Part shown: positions 11,773 through 23,361 of the stretch, in pieces | Layout: every line of letters begins with the position of its first letter | How positions within the stretch are numbered: position 1 is the stretch's first letter | Assembly (NCBI GenBank): GCA_963082975.1 | Contig: OY720345.1 | Location: 11,682,491 to 11,746,490, forward strand | Length of the DNA: 64,000 bases | Direction of reading: 5' to 3' | Origin: Labia minor | Taxonomy: Eukaryota; Arthropoda; Insecta; Dermaptera; Spongiphoridae | Made by a program: the position numbers and the translations under genes | Notes under the pieces: generated by a model | The model's input: only the letters and a program-made list of their open reading frames with translations | What the model was told of the DNA's origin: nothing | Databases searched by the model: none

Positions 11773-12132
11773 GGTAAAGTATACAGTCATTGGCCCCCTA
11801 TCACTAAAACAAATAATAAGAGATTTTTATTTTAAAAATTTCGCTATTAACTATGGTTATATAATCGTTTGTTTTATTGTTGTATAATCACTATAGAATA
11901 CCTAGGCCAATAACTATAACAGGGGGCCAATAACTGTATATTTTAGGATTTTTTTTTAAAAAGTGCTTATTGAAAATGTCATGAGAAAATTATTTTTTTT
12001 TAGTCATCAAAATGCTTATAGTTTCTATGTTCTGCAAATCTAATTTGACACAGATTGTCCCGCAATTTGCCCAGATATGAATTAAAGACTGCTAGGAATT
12101 GCTTAAGGGGGCCAACGACGGTATGCTTTACC
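11773..12132. mobile_element. MITE with about 26 bp terminal inverted repeats
   Basis: The left end GGTAAAGTATACAGTCATTG followed by GCCCCC and the right end ending GGTATGCTTTACC are inverted copies with about five mismatches over 26 bases. The GGGGGCCAATAACTGTATA motif also recurs inside (about 11,920). It is 360 bp and non-coding; superfamily undetermined. Confidence 0.65.
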
Positions 12133-12972
12133 ATATATATATATATATATATCTTGCTTTCCCCCGTCCTAAATTTTATATAAATTCAATAATTTATTAA
12201 TATAAATAAATATTATAAATATTATCTTAATTAAAGATAAAATTCATAGACCGCTGAATTCGAAGATAAAGGATTGACTCTCAAAAAGACGCAATCATTT
12301 TATATCAAATAAAAATAATTTTGTATGATGACAGGATAATTTCGGTTAAAATCCTGATGGTCAATAAAACTACTAAACAAAGTAATCTTAAAAATTCAGA
12401 TAAATGTTTAATTGAATAAATATATAAGAGAAATTTCAATTATAATATTTGTATTTTCATCGTGACAATCAAATCGATTGTGAAACAATTTTTGAAAATT
12501 CTTAAGAGAAAAAAAAAAATGACATGGAATCTAGTTTAATTATTATTTGAGATTAATGAAAAAAAAAATTGTCTGTTTTAATAACATCCAAATTGGCTAC
12601 TCTTAATTAACGAATGATATTTAAAATAATTAATATCTTTCAAAATTCTAATCAAAATTTGATCCATGTTATTTTGTAAATTGTTTTAAAATTTCCCGTG
12701 ATACTTAATAGACCACCCAATTTATCTCCCCCCCCCCTCCTATTCCATCCTATTGTTTCTATTCGGATGAATTAACAAAAACAACGTTTGTATTTTTCCA
12801 ATAATTCCTCTTAAGAAATTCTTTACCTAAATTATTATCTATCTTATTTTGAGCAAGTCTATTTTTGTTCATTTTTAAAAGGTCATAATACAATCACTTA
12901 AACCAGACTGGTTAATCATCTAATTGTTTTATTTCTTATTTTTTTTATTTACTTAATAGAAATTAAAATACG

Positions 12973-13491
12973 CTGGAGTGTCTCCACTCGGCTATCTCGC
13001 AATTGGAATATATAACATATATTAGGTTTAAATTAAATTTAATTAATTATAAATTATAAATTAAAATTAATAAATAATATGTATTAAACCAGCGCATGTT
13101 TGGCTCTTTGTTGACGGCACCACGTCACGTGTTGGCGCGTGAGATTTGCAGTGTTAAAAAATTAATTCCGGTATTTTCAGCAATTCAATCAAGCTGAAAT
13201 TGTATATATAGCAGTTTTATACAATTTTTAATCATGTGAAAAATTATCAAACATATATCTTTATTTTTACGATCACTTTAGAGGAAAAAATTTTTGAATA
13301 ATGCCCGTATACCAAATTTCATGATTCTAGCTCAAACCGTTTTTGCATACACACACAAACACACAGACATTTTTTTTCAATCTTAGTGAAAATGATTTAG
13401 GAACCTTCAAGACGTATCAAAACATCAAAATCTCGACATCGAAAATTTTTGTGATCGCAATACTATTTCGTCAGAGATAGTAAAAAGTAGA
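12973..13491 (-). mobile_element. DINE/Helentron-like element (R1), copy e
   Basis: A near full-length copy in reverse orientation. Its 3' terminus (CTGGAGTGTCTCCACTC on the + strand) starts at 12,973 and its 5' end (GAGATAGTAAAAA) is at about 13,491. It contains the ACCACGTCACGTGTTGGCG box, the core and a short (CA)n tract. Confidence 0.7.
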
Positions 13492-13696
13492 TACAATAGG
13501 GAAAATATTAAATTAAAACATAATATATATAATGATGATTTTATAAATATAACTAATAAATAAATTTGTGTAAAATATCCTAAAATTTACTATTTATTTT
13601 TATAATTCTTATATTCAAAAATTAAAACACTCAAATTAATTATTAAATGATTATTTTTATGTAAAATCATAAATGTAACTCTTTCAACATGTCTTA

Positions 13697-14552
13697 AGGT
13701 AAATAACCCGTAGAAAACATGCAAGGGTCATAATTATGAAAATAACTGACTGACTGACTTGATTCATTTCAGGACTCTTAGCGGAACGAGATCTTTTATT
13801 AATACCTTTACAATTGTAAGATATATTTGTATTATATTATGATTTTATGATTGCACATTTGTGCAGACCTGATTTAAAATACTCTATAATCTACTTTTTT
13901 TGATAAAAAAGATTTAATATAAAACTCATATCTAGTAATATTTGGTTGTGAACTAAGTTGTTTTGTTACACCCCTCACAAGAAAATAAAGAATAATATCC
14001 GTAGCTAATCTATCTATTTAATCTTATTTATTAAAGGAGCACAATATATGTATTCATATTTATTTTTGAATTTGAAAAGATCTCAAAGTATTTTTTGAAA
14101 TACAGTGAACGATCTATATAAGCAACATTTTTTAGTCAACTGTTCTATATAAGCAACATTTTTTAGTCAACTGTTCTATATAAGCAACTTACTTTTTTAA
14201 ACCTAAATATTTGAGTTGACAGCTGTTCACAACAACATAACCTCAAATTGCACACAATTCTGTTATTGGAATAGGTTTGTGTTTTGTGCTGCCAATATAG
14301 AAGTTAATTTCAATTAATTTTAATATTTACTAGAATTTCTGTTAGTTTCTGTTAATTAATTAATTAATATTTTGTGTTTTAAATTAAATTGTTCCCTATA
14401 AGAAACTTTTTTATTGAAATTGGTTCAATTACAGAACGTTCACTGTAATACATTTAGAGGCTTAGTAATGTGACTTGGAAAACAAATAACTCGTAGAAAA
14501 TTACATGCAAGGGTCATAATTATGAAAATAACTATACTGACTGACTTGTTTC
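13697..14552. repeat. Direct repeat pair of about 65-70 bp
   Basis: Positions 13,697-13,766 and 14,481-14,552 share CATGCAAGGGTCATAATTAT and the downstream CTGACTGACTTG. The interval between them contains the Tigger-like MITE (14,101-14,447). The nature of the repeated sequence is unknown. Confidence 0.55.
14101..14447. mobile_element. Tigger/pogo-like MITE
   Basis: The terminal inverted repeats TACAGTGAACG (14,101) and CGTTCACTGTA (ending 14,447) include the TA duplication expected of Tc1/mariner/pogo insertions. Near the left end TCTATATAAGCAAC is repeated three times in tandem (spacing about 35 bp). It has no coding capacity. The CAGTGAACG end resembles Tigger/pogo ends; the subfamily is inference. 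Confidence 0.6.
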
Positions 14553-15649
14553 ATTATATATATATATATAGAGAGAGAGAGAGTAAAAATGGTATTATTA
14601 TTCTATCGAGATCAAAATTTCATTAATTGATATATGATAAGGAATAACAGATTGTAAATTTCAAAGTTCAATTGATTTGATGAATCTTAAAAAAAAAAAA
14701 CTATTTGCAATCAAACATGAAATTATTCAAAACATAAAATAAAATATTCTAATGCATTTCAAAATAGGACAATAGAAACTGTCATTTAAAATTTCTCATA
14801 TAAAATATTAATTCAAAACAAAAGTAAAAAGGAGAAACCCAAACTACTTAAATACTTGATTTATTTATTTTTTTTGCTTTCTCAAATAAATAAAATAATG
14901 AATAATATATGAAAATATATATAAAACAATTTTATCGCCTTATTTTTCGTAGAACACAATGAATGTAGTTATACAAACGTTTTTTATCAAATCTTCAAAA
15001 TAAACAGAAAAAAAAATTTTCCGGAATGGCCTTCAAAAGATGCTGCAAAATCAGGGAAATACTAAAAAATATTCCATATTATAGGTATCATTTTTTTAAT
15101 TACTTTTTTCCTCTCCCTTCCTTACATTTATGAATTAAAAAAAATAATTAAAAATTATAAAGATTGCTAAAGTTTTTCCTTTTTTTTTTATCCAATATAA
15201 GTAATAATAATTTCAATTAACTTATTTTCTTTTTAAGTTTATAACTAATAAGGAAATTCTTTTTATTTTTTTTTTTGTTTCAATTTAATTTGTATTATGA
15301 TTTTTAACCATTGTAAATTAATTACTTTTTTATTAGAAAGGAGATCAAGATCTTAAAATTGCACGAAATTAAATTTATTATCGTGATTGTAAAAAAAAAT
15401 GTCGTTCATTGTTCAAAAAAAAAAAAACATGATTATTATTATTTTTTTGAATTATATCCATGTTTTATTTTACCTTTAATTTACTTATAATAAGAATAAT
15501 TAATTATTGAATTTTTTTTAAAAAATATAATAAATTAAGGATTTTTATTATAAAATCAATAAAATAAATTTTCTTCCATGAGAGTAAATAAATATATTGA
15601 AGATAAACTTCATATTTATATATAAAGAATTTATTTTATATCTTATCTT

Positions 15650-15800
15650 AATATACCGCTCTAAGAATTTTTTTGTAATTCATAGATAATATTTATAAAG
15701 AAAAATCGATCTGTATTGGTATCAGCCTCAGGAAAAATCAACGTTATTAGTATTTTCATGATTTAAAATAGTAAATTTAAATGACGTCACCAACTACATC
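15650..15800 (+). mobile_element. Repeat family R2, 5' fragment
   Basis: This matches the 5' part of 1195-1779 and 20,468-20,853: a CCGCTC-AAGGATTTTT-like start, CGATCTGTATTGG, and AAATTTAAATGACGTCAC. It is diverged and lacks the 3' hairpin end. Confidence 0.5.
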
Positions 15801-15949
15801 ATCCATATTGAAATTTGCCTTCTGTAATATACTTTTATAATTGATATTGTATTAATAATTTTTTATATTTAAAATATTTTAAAATTTTACATTTAATTTC
15901 GAAATAAAATTAAAAATATTTATTTTAATAATATTAAAAAAAAAAATTA

Positions 15950-16324
15950 TTCATTAAGTTAGCAACATATAACACATATTCAAACTTTTTTAAAATATTT
16001 TTTTTCTTTAATTGATATTCATTTAAAATGATAATAAAAGAATAACTGATTTCAATTAAACTGTTGAATAAATTTGATCTAATAATATTAAATTATATTA
16101 TATTCATTAAAATGTTTTTAGATTAAATTATAAATAATATAAATGATATTTAATTATTATAAATAAAAAGAAAAAATATAACCTCCTTTCTTAATTAAAA
16201 TATAGACAAGTACAGGTGTCAAGATAATTTCAGAATTTATATTATTATCAGTAGTAATCTTTGGTCGAAACAGTCTCTAAACTATTCTATTTTGAAAAAT
16301 ATAAAACTGAACTCATCTAATTAT

Positions 16325-16361
<37 letters not shown>

Positions 16362-17668
16362 ATATAGGATCAAATATTTTATTTTATCAATAAATTTGAA
16401 TATATTTTTCATCTTGAAATGAAAATCAAGCTATTTTAATTAATTTGTACCATTTTAGGAAACAAATTTTTGATGAGTAATTTTTAGAAAACCCATTTAA
16501 TAATTGTAATAAATAATTAAAAAATTGTAAAATTTTTAAACTTTATAATAATAAATTGTATAAATTTGTTAAAGGGTCGAGCGATAGCTAGGTGTTTCAC
16601 GTACTATATGTATATCAAGTTATTTTAATTAATTTGTATGAGCTACTTGGTATCAATTTTTCAATTTTGATTTATAATCTCAAGATAAATTATTGAAAAA
16701 TAATAATTAAAAAAAAACACTATAAAATATATTTTTAAATATTTTTCAACTCATTTAGTGGATGGTGAAAAAGAATGAGGAAATAATATTTTAAAATATT
16801 AGAAAAAAAAAATGAATCATTAATGGGCGTAGGTGTTGTTGTTTTTATACACCTAATTTGCAATCAGGTCAGAAAAAACTTTTATGAAAATCTCAATTGA
16901 ATAGTGAACCGATGATGTGTTATTTGACACCCACACTTGTTATCAAATCAAATTCATAGTCTGCGGGAAGAGAGAGAGAGAGGGGGGGGGAGATTAAGCT
17001 CCACTTAATTATTGTAATAATAAACTTTTCTTTTCTTCCTTCACTTTCTCACTCCACAAACATTTGCTTCTTAAATTGTAGATTAAACATTTAATATAAA
17101 TAATTCATTTGAAAATGAATAGTATTAATAATATTTTATTTTAATAGGGCCATTATGCTAATAATGTGTGTGAATTCATAAATAAATAATATATAGAATC
17201 TTTTGGTAAAAAAATACTATAATTATAAAGATGATCGTTGTTTTTACTAACGGATGTATAGGTATTCGAATAAAATATTGATTTCTTTAATCTTAAAACA
17301 ATGTCATTTTTATCAAAGAATAAAACTAGGGCATAGTTTTATATTTCACATGAAATTATTGTGATTTTAGATTTAAAAAAAAATCATGAAGTTAGCAACA
17401 TATTACACATATGAACAATTATAAAAGAAGAAACTTTTTAAAAATAATTTTTTTCTTTAATTGATATTCATTTAAAATGATAATTAAAGAATAACTGATT
17501 TCAAATAAACTGTTGAATAAATTTCATCTAATAATATTAAATTATATTATATTAATTAAAATGTTTTTTTAGATTAAATTATAAATAATATAAATGATAT
17601 TTAATTATTATAAATAAAAATAAATAGTTTTATATTTCACATGAAATTATTGTGATTTTAGATTTAAT
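15950..17668. repeat. Direct repeat of about 230 bp, second copy flanked by 43 bp repeats
   Basis: About 15,950-16,180 is repeated at about 17,388-17,625; both contain GTTAGCAACATAT and AATTGATATTCATTTAAAAT. The second copy is itself bracketed by two near-identical 43 bp blocks (about 17,333-17,375 and 17,626-17,668, AGTTTTATATTTCACATGAA). The family is unidentified; it may be a transposon with long flanking repeats or a local duplication. Confidence 0.55.
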
Positions 17669-18534
17669 TTCCTATAAAATTCAAATTCAAGAAATTCTTG
17701 TAAAAATTATTTTTAATTTGATTTTTATTACAAGATATAAATTAATGTAAAGATTATTGATGTCTAAATTGTTCGATGCTGTTCAACCATACAGAATTGT
17801 TGAAATAATAGTAAAAGTTGAAGAATGGGATGTAAGCCAAAGAACTAAATAATATCTATCCATAAACAGTTTAGAGAAAGTTAGCTATAAAAATAACGCA
17901 ATGGATACCAAATATCAAATGAGTTGACCAAAAAAAAAAAAAAATATTTATTCGCTCTAGGAACCTTGATGGAAAATGACCGTTTGATTTGGATTTTTCG
18001 GGACAATCCCGTAGATTATGTTCCAGATAATGTCCAGAATAAAATAATTTATTACAATATGTGAATATTATAATAATCAATATATATAATTTCCTATGTA
18101 TGTATGTATGTATGTATGAAATGTCTGAAACATTATGAAGTTAGCTACAAATTTAGAATTTAGAATATAGCATTTAAAATTAAAAAAAAATTGAAATACA
18201 AGTTGAAATATTCTAATTTTTATATTAATATTATTTTTTATCATAAAAGAGAATTTATTAAATATAATAAACATAAAAAGAAATCTATCAAAATTATTAA
18301 TTTGTTACTAACTTAATATTTTTTAATTTTGTTTTGTATTTATTATTAAATATATTGAAAATAAGTTGACCTGTGGCCAGGTCCGAACCGACCGACGGTT
18401 TGAAGTAAATTAATTTCCAGCTACAGAAACAATTTCAAATAATTTTAATATATCTATTAATGTAATAAAAAACATATAGGCATATAACATAAATATTTTT
18501 AATTTTATTTTATTTATAATACATATGTAAGACC

Positions 18535-18635
18535 AAGCTGTGACGTCATGAATGGCTGGATGACGTCATATAATTTTAAATCAAGAAAAAACTAATAAAT
18601 ATGATTTTCCCGAGGATAAAACCAATACAAAGTGC
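18535..18635 (-). mobile_element. Repeat family R2, inverted fragment with two TGACGTCA sites
   Basis: Read in reverse this matches R2 (GTATTGGTTTTATCC and TTAGTTTTTTCTTGATTTAAA). It carries two perfect TGACGTCA palindromes (18,541-18,548 and 18,561-18,568), the consensus CRE (CREB/ATF) site. Confidence 0.6.
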
Positions 18636-18985
18636 ATGATTCGTGGTGATATGTAAAAAATCTCCTTATGTAAAATTTGGTGTGAAAATAACCCTTCCCT
18701 TCCTATCGTCGATCGCTAATACTACCACTTCCGGTTCACGGATTTGCACCAAAAGTTGATCAATTCATCCCACTGATGCATTAAGTAAATATACCAAATT
18801 TCATCAAAATCGGTTGAGCCGTTCAGGCTGTACACATCTATACGGACGGACAGACGGACGGACAGACATCATGCTAAAAATACTTTTTTCTGTTTAGAAA
18901 ATGCATGATTCGTGGAGATATGTAAAAATCTCCACATGTGAAATTTGGTGTGAAAACAATACCTCCCTTACTATCGTCGGTCGGT
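18633..18985. mobile_element. Repeat family R3 (GACGGACGGACAGAC type), copy 1
   Basis: It contains ACCAAATTTCATCAAAATCG, GTTGAGCCGTTCAGG and a (GACG/GACA)n microsatellite at about 18,843-18,868, flanked on both sides by GCATGATTCGTGG(A/T)GATATG. This word set is common in insect Helitron/DINE-type elements, but no ends were defined. Family assignment is tentative. Confidence 0.5.
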
Positions 18986-19479
18986 AAAAATAAAAAAAAT
19001 ATGACGATTTGAATGAAGTTATTAATTTTATATTTTATATTACATTGTGTTGTTTTGTAAGAATTTGAAACAAAATTTCCTATAAATTATTATTCTTAAT
19101 CAATCTAGAAGTCGCCTGTCCCTCTAAGAAGAGTTTTATGCCGCCGCATATGGTACCGGGATCGGCTAGTATTTAATATTTCTCTTAGTTGGCCACAAAT
19201 GAAAAATCACCAAATATGGAGTTTTCATTCAACAAAGCACACAGAAATAAAAGCACTAAGAGGAAGAAAATAAATAATAACCACAATCATAAGACAATTG
19301 TTGAATGGAACAAGAGAATTCTGAAAGAGGGCATACTATAGTATATAAAGTATAAAACAAAATTCTAAAAGTTAAATTAAAATTACTAAATTAAATTATC
19401 TTGGTTTTTATTTTTAGTTTAATTACTCAATTATTAAGTGAAATATTTTCCGACAATGAATATAAAATTAATATTTTGT

Positions 19480-19755
19480 AAACTATCATTTCGGGTTTCC
19501 GGATATACACCAAAAGTTGATGACTTCATGCTACTGATCCATTAAGTAAATATTCCAAATTTTATCAATATCCCTTGAGCCGTTCAAGCTATATACGTCT
19601 ATAAAGACACACAATGGACAGACTGACGGACATCATGCTAAAAATACTTTATTTAGTTAACAAAATGCATGATTCGTGGAGATATGTAAAAATATCCACA
19701 TGTGAAATTTGGTGTGAAAACAATACCTTCCCTTCCTATCGTCGGTCAGTAAAAA
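19480..19755. mobile_element. Repeat family R3, copy 2
   Basis: A diverged second copy, in the same orientation as 18,633-18,985: ATACACCAAAAGTTGATGAC, GAGCCGTTCAAGCT, a decayed GACGGACAT tract, then GCATGATTCGTGGAGATATG and ATCGTCGGTCAGTAAAAA. It is non-coding. Confidence 0.5.
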
Positions 19756-20411
19756 ATTGAAATAACTTGTATCCCTCGGAGAATTTTCATAAAACACAAC
19801 TTCAAACAACCATTTATAAAAATTTCTTAAAATCTCATCTAATTGGCTAATTTTAATAGAAAATTATTTAAAACATCGCAGTCGTATTTTATTTATTTTT
19901 TTCTAAAAAAAGAGTGGTATAAAATTTATTCACAAAAATTTAATTTAAAATTAACATTTCTGTAAATCTACATTAATATTCAAATATAATAATAATAATA
20001 ATTCAATTCTAAAATTAAAAAAAAAGAATCTATATGATGAAGAAATAAACGAGTGATTGATACTCGTATTTCCTATAGAAAGAGAGAGGGAGAGTGGAAA
20101 AAACAGGTTATTGACTGACAGTGCACGCGACTAGGTAAAAAAAAGACGAGTTACCTGCCAACAAAAGTCAGTCTATCATTACCTGTTATAGGTATACAAA
20201 ATGAATGCCTATAACGCCAACACATGCAATTTCAAATGACCAAAATTCACCAACCGATCCATTAATCCTTGTCTAATTAATAAATCAAAAGACTACTAAT
20301 CATTGTAAAAAGCTAATTGACATATAATCTATTTAAATATGTGTGTACAACATACAAATTGATAAAAAACAAATGTTATTCTACATATCTTACCTTATTA
20401 TACTAGCAAAA

Positions 20412-20414
<3 letters not shown>

Positions 20415-20449
<35 letters not shown>
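20415..20449. repeat. (TA)n microsatellite
   Basis: An uninterrupted TA dinucleotide run of about 35 bases immediately left of an R2 copy. Similar shorter tracts occur at 16,330-16,356, 54,945-54,962 and 60,095-60,116. Confidence 0.9.
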
Positions 20450-20453
<4 letters not shown>

Positions 20454-20467
20454 ATTTTTGATATATT

Positions 20468-20853
20468 AAACCGCTTGAAGGATTTTTTTTTTGAAATTTA
20501 CACCACAAATAATTTTTACAAAGAAAGCCCGATCTGTATTGGTTTTATCCTGGGGAAAAATCATCTTTAATAGTTTTTTCTTAATTTAAAATAGAAAATT
20601 TAAATGACGTCAGAAACTACGTCAGACAGCGCTTCCTTATAAATACAAAATATATATTATGTTATATCCACAGGTCATACTTTTCTGTCTTTCAGTTTAA
20701 GAGCTGTATGTTTTATGACTATTTTTTTTAATTTATGTCCTTTTAAATTATTTAAACGGCGGCTCGGTGAACCCGGTATTTGTATTACCAGCCAAACCCG
20801 ATAATAAGGAATATTTTTTTTAATGACCGAGAGGCGACTCAGTGAACCAGGTA
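20468..20853 (+). mobile_element. Repeat family R2, copy 2
   Basis: It begins AAACCGCTTGAAGGATTTTT and ends AGTGAACCAGGTA, colinear with 1195-1779 but with a single instead of a duplicated TGACGTCAG / TACGTCAGACAG block (about 20,605-20,632). The 3' stem-loop is partly decayed (ACCGAGAGGCGACTCAGT). Confidence 0.6.
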
Positions 20854-21123
20854 CTAATTAGTAATAGGCTAACATATAAATAATTAAATATTAAAACAGA
20901 TAAGTAAATATTTAAAAATAATTATAAGTGGATATATAATTATCATAATAATAATGAGATAGATTTATATAAATATGAATCAGATGTGGCGCTATTGAGT
21001 TTGAAAGTACTTAGTTGCCTGAAAAAACACATTTCATGGGCCATCTCTGATTTAAATTTGGTTAAAAATTTTAAGAGAATATAAAACACCTAGCAACCTA
21101 TCGATAAATGATGTTTGTATTTT

Positions 21124-21687
21124 TACTATCTCGCCAATATGGCGAACACGAAAAATTTCGATGTTAAGATTTTGATGATTTTATACGTTATGAAGGTTCC
21201 TGAATCATTTACAACATGTCTGTCTCTCTCTGTGTGTGTGTGTGTGTGTGTGAATGTATGTAGACAAGATTAGGCAAAAACGGTTTGAGCTAGAATCATG
21301 AAATTTGGTATACGGAAATTATTCAAAATTCGTAGTTTTCTATCAACTTTTGAGCAATGTAGCTCAACCAGAAGAAGGTCATTCCATTACCTACCACGTT
21401 TTCATTTTTTTTTCCTCTAAACTGGCCGTAAAAATAAAGATATATGTTTTATAGTTTTTTCACATGATTAAAAATTGTATAAAACTGCTATATATATAAT
21501 TTCAGCTTGATTGAATCGCTAAAAGTGCCGGAATTAATTTTTTAACACTGTAAATCTCACGCGCCAACACGTGACGTGGTGCCATAACTAATTTATAATT
21601 TATAATTAATTAAATTTAATTTAAATATAATATATTATGTTATTTAATCCAATTCAAATTGCGAGATAGTCGAGTGGAGACACTCCA
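21124..21687 (+). mobile_element. DINE/Helentron-like element (R1), copy f
   Basis: A near full-length copy with both ends: TACTATCTCGCC at 21,124 and GCGAGATAGTCGAGTGGAGA / CACTCCA ending 21,687. The (TC)n(TG)n tract is at 21,222-21,251 and the AACACGTGACGTGGTGCC box at about 21,565. The segment from CATCAACAAAGAGCC to the AT-rich tail is shortened compared with copies b and g. Confidence 0.7.
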
Positions 21688-21879
21688 TCTTTTTATTATT
21701 GAGTATTATAAATGAAAGTACTAATGATAAGCGTATATCTCTACTTATTATAAAATATATGTTTTTATATCAAAGATTGTAGAGCGCACGTGTCAAGTTT
21801 TATTTATTTATTTATTTTTTTTTAAAGTTGAATAACACCTTGATTGATGGAGAAGATCCCATATATGATGATACTCTTC

Positions 21880-22340
21880 ATGAATGGCGATTAGCAATGA
21901 ATGAGTCGATGTGTTCAGGTTGTATGATTAGGAAAGGGAAATTGTACGTGGGGAAAGGGGAGGGGTGAGGTAGAAGAAAGGGGGAGGAGGAGGAGGTTGA
22001 GTACGTTCGAGGGAGTCTGTCTGTATTTTGCACGTTTTTGTTTAGTTTAGTGATTGGTTGACTTTCGCCCAGGTTGATTTTGTTGTGTGCTGTGTTAAGT
22101 GGTTCGATCGTTGGTTAACCAACCAATTGACACAACCTCTCTCTCTCTCTCTTTTTCATTTACACATGTGAAATGGATTTCAAGTTCACCAGGAATTATA
22201 ATATGAAGTCAGTTCATCCTTTAAGTTTCTTGCCTTTTAGATAAAATCACCAAATGTAGCAATTCAATGTGTGCATGCAAGATTCACGGAATCAACCTTC
22301 CAGAGCAGTATGCAGTGGCCATTCATTCTACATCAGGTAG
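21880..22340. other. GC-richer, non-repeat island of unknown role
   Basis: This block stands out from the AT-rich surroundings and shares nothing obvious with the repeat families. It holds a G-rich run (21,955-22,000), a (TC)n run (22,137-22,152), the palindrome TTGGTTAACCAA, and mixed-composition sequence to about 22,337. No convincing coding exon was found. It could be a distal enhancer, promoter or untranslated exon; there is no direct proof. Confidence 0.3.
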
Positions 22341-22995
22341 ATTAAAATTAAAAGCCAATAGGCAAACAACCAAAAAGGGTAATAAATAATTTATTAGGAT
22401 AAAACAAGAAATAATAAAGTTATAGTTAGTTTATATCAATTAATGAGAATTACATTGACACATGTTTTAGTTAGTAAGATTAGGATTGTCCAAATATAAT
22501 TATTATGACCTCCTTATAAATATAATTAATAACCTTCTATTTTCGGGGTTTTGGAGACTATAATTCGAAACTCTTCAAAATCAAATATAAGGATATATAA
22601 ATATATCACCCTTTCTTTTTACAAAAAAATAATAAAATTAAAATTCTTTATAATTCTCAAAAATTGAAAAATATTTTAATACAAAAGTAAAATAAAAATA
22701 AATAAATTGATAAACATTTAATCAAAATAATCGCTATTTTTTTATTTTTAATCTTTAGATTAATAAATTCGGATACAGAAATTGAAATCAGTTCATTGAA
22801 AAAAAGAAGACAATATTTCTGTTTTTTTAATGACAAATCTTAAGATCCCTTGAATTGACTTATTTTAATTGAGAATTAATATTTATTGATTGACCGCGCA
22901 AAAATACTAAAGTTTAAATTTTTTTGTTTTTGTTTTCATTCCAAATCCAAACAAAATTAAACGGATAATATATGATACTGATCAATAGAAGAATT

Positions 22996-23361
22996 TAGTG
23001 ATTCTCAACCTTTTTTTTTACCGCGGCACACTTTTAACGGTTTAAAAATTTGGCGGCCCACAAAGAAAAAGATAAGTGTAAAAGTCTTCTATATTGAAAA
23101 AATTTAGAAAAAAAGTGGGAAATGTTAAAGAGCCTAGCCCTAAAAAAGTTTTACTTTTTTTTAGAACTATATTGAAAAAAAATTTAGAAAAAAAAGTGGG
23201 AAATGTTTAAGAGCCTAGTCCCAAAAACGTTTTACCTTTTTTTTTAGAACCAAATTGAAAAATTTTAGAAAAGTCGGAAATGTTTAAGAGCCTCTTTACA
23301 TTTGTAATAATTTGGCGGCACATTTTGATAATCTCGAGGCACAGTGGTTGAGAATCACTGA
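22996..23361. mobile_element. hAT-type MITE with 14 bp perfect terminal inverted repeats
   Basis: AGTGATTCTCAACC near 22,997 is a perfect inverted match to GGTTGAGAATCACT ending at about 23,359, the typical hAT end CAGTGGTTCTCAACC. Inside, a roughly 75 bp unit (GTGGGAAATGTTTAAGAGCCT) is repeated about three times. No target-site duplication could be recognised because the right flank is an (AT)n run. Confidence 0.7.

Larger units (their letters stand above)
18080..19180. repeat. Composite repeat, inverted relative to 28,030-28,500
   Basis: The outer parts (about 18,080-18,370 and 19,000-19,175) match, in reverse orientation, the contiguous sequence at 28,030-28,500. Shared landmarks are GAAATGTCTGAAACATTATG, AATATTCTAATTTTTATA and TCGCCTGTCCCTCTAAGA. 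The middle (about 18,380-18,990), absent from the other copy, holds an inverted R2 fragment and an R3 fragment. So either this is the uninterrupted family later filled by insertions, or the other copy is internally deleted. Confidence 0.6.

Noticed and set aside
17871-18274. Two overlapping minus-strand frames of 65-69 codons
   Set aside because: They lie in repeat sequence and are Phe/Ile/Asn-rich, with no splice context or recognisable domain.
20343-20570. 75-codon frame containing poly(Tyr-Ile)
   Set aside because: It is produced by translating the (TA)n microsatellite at 20,415-20,449 and an adjacent repeat.
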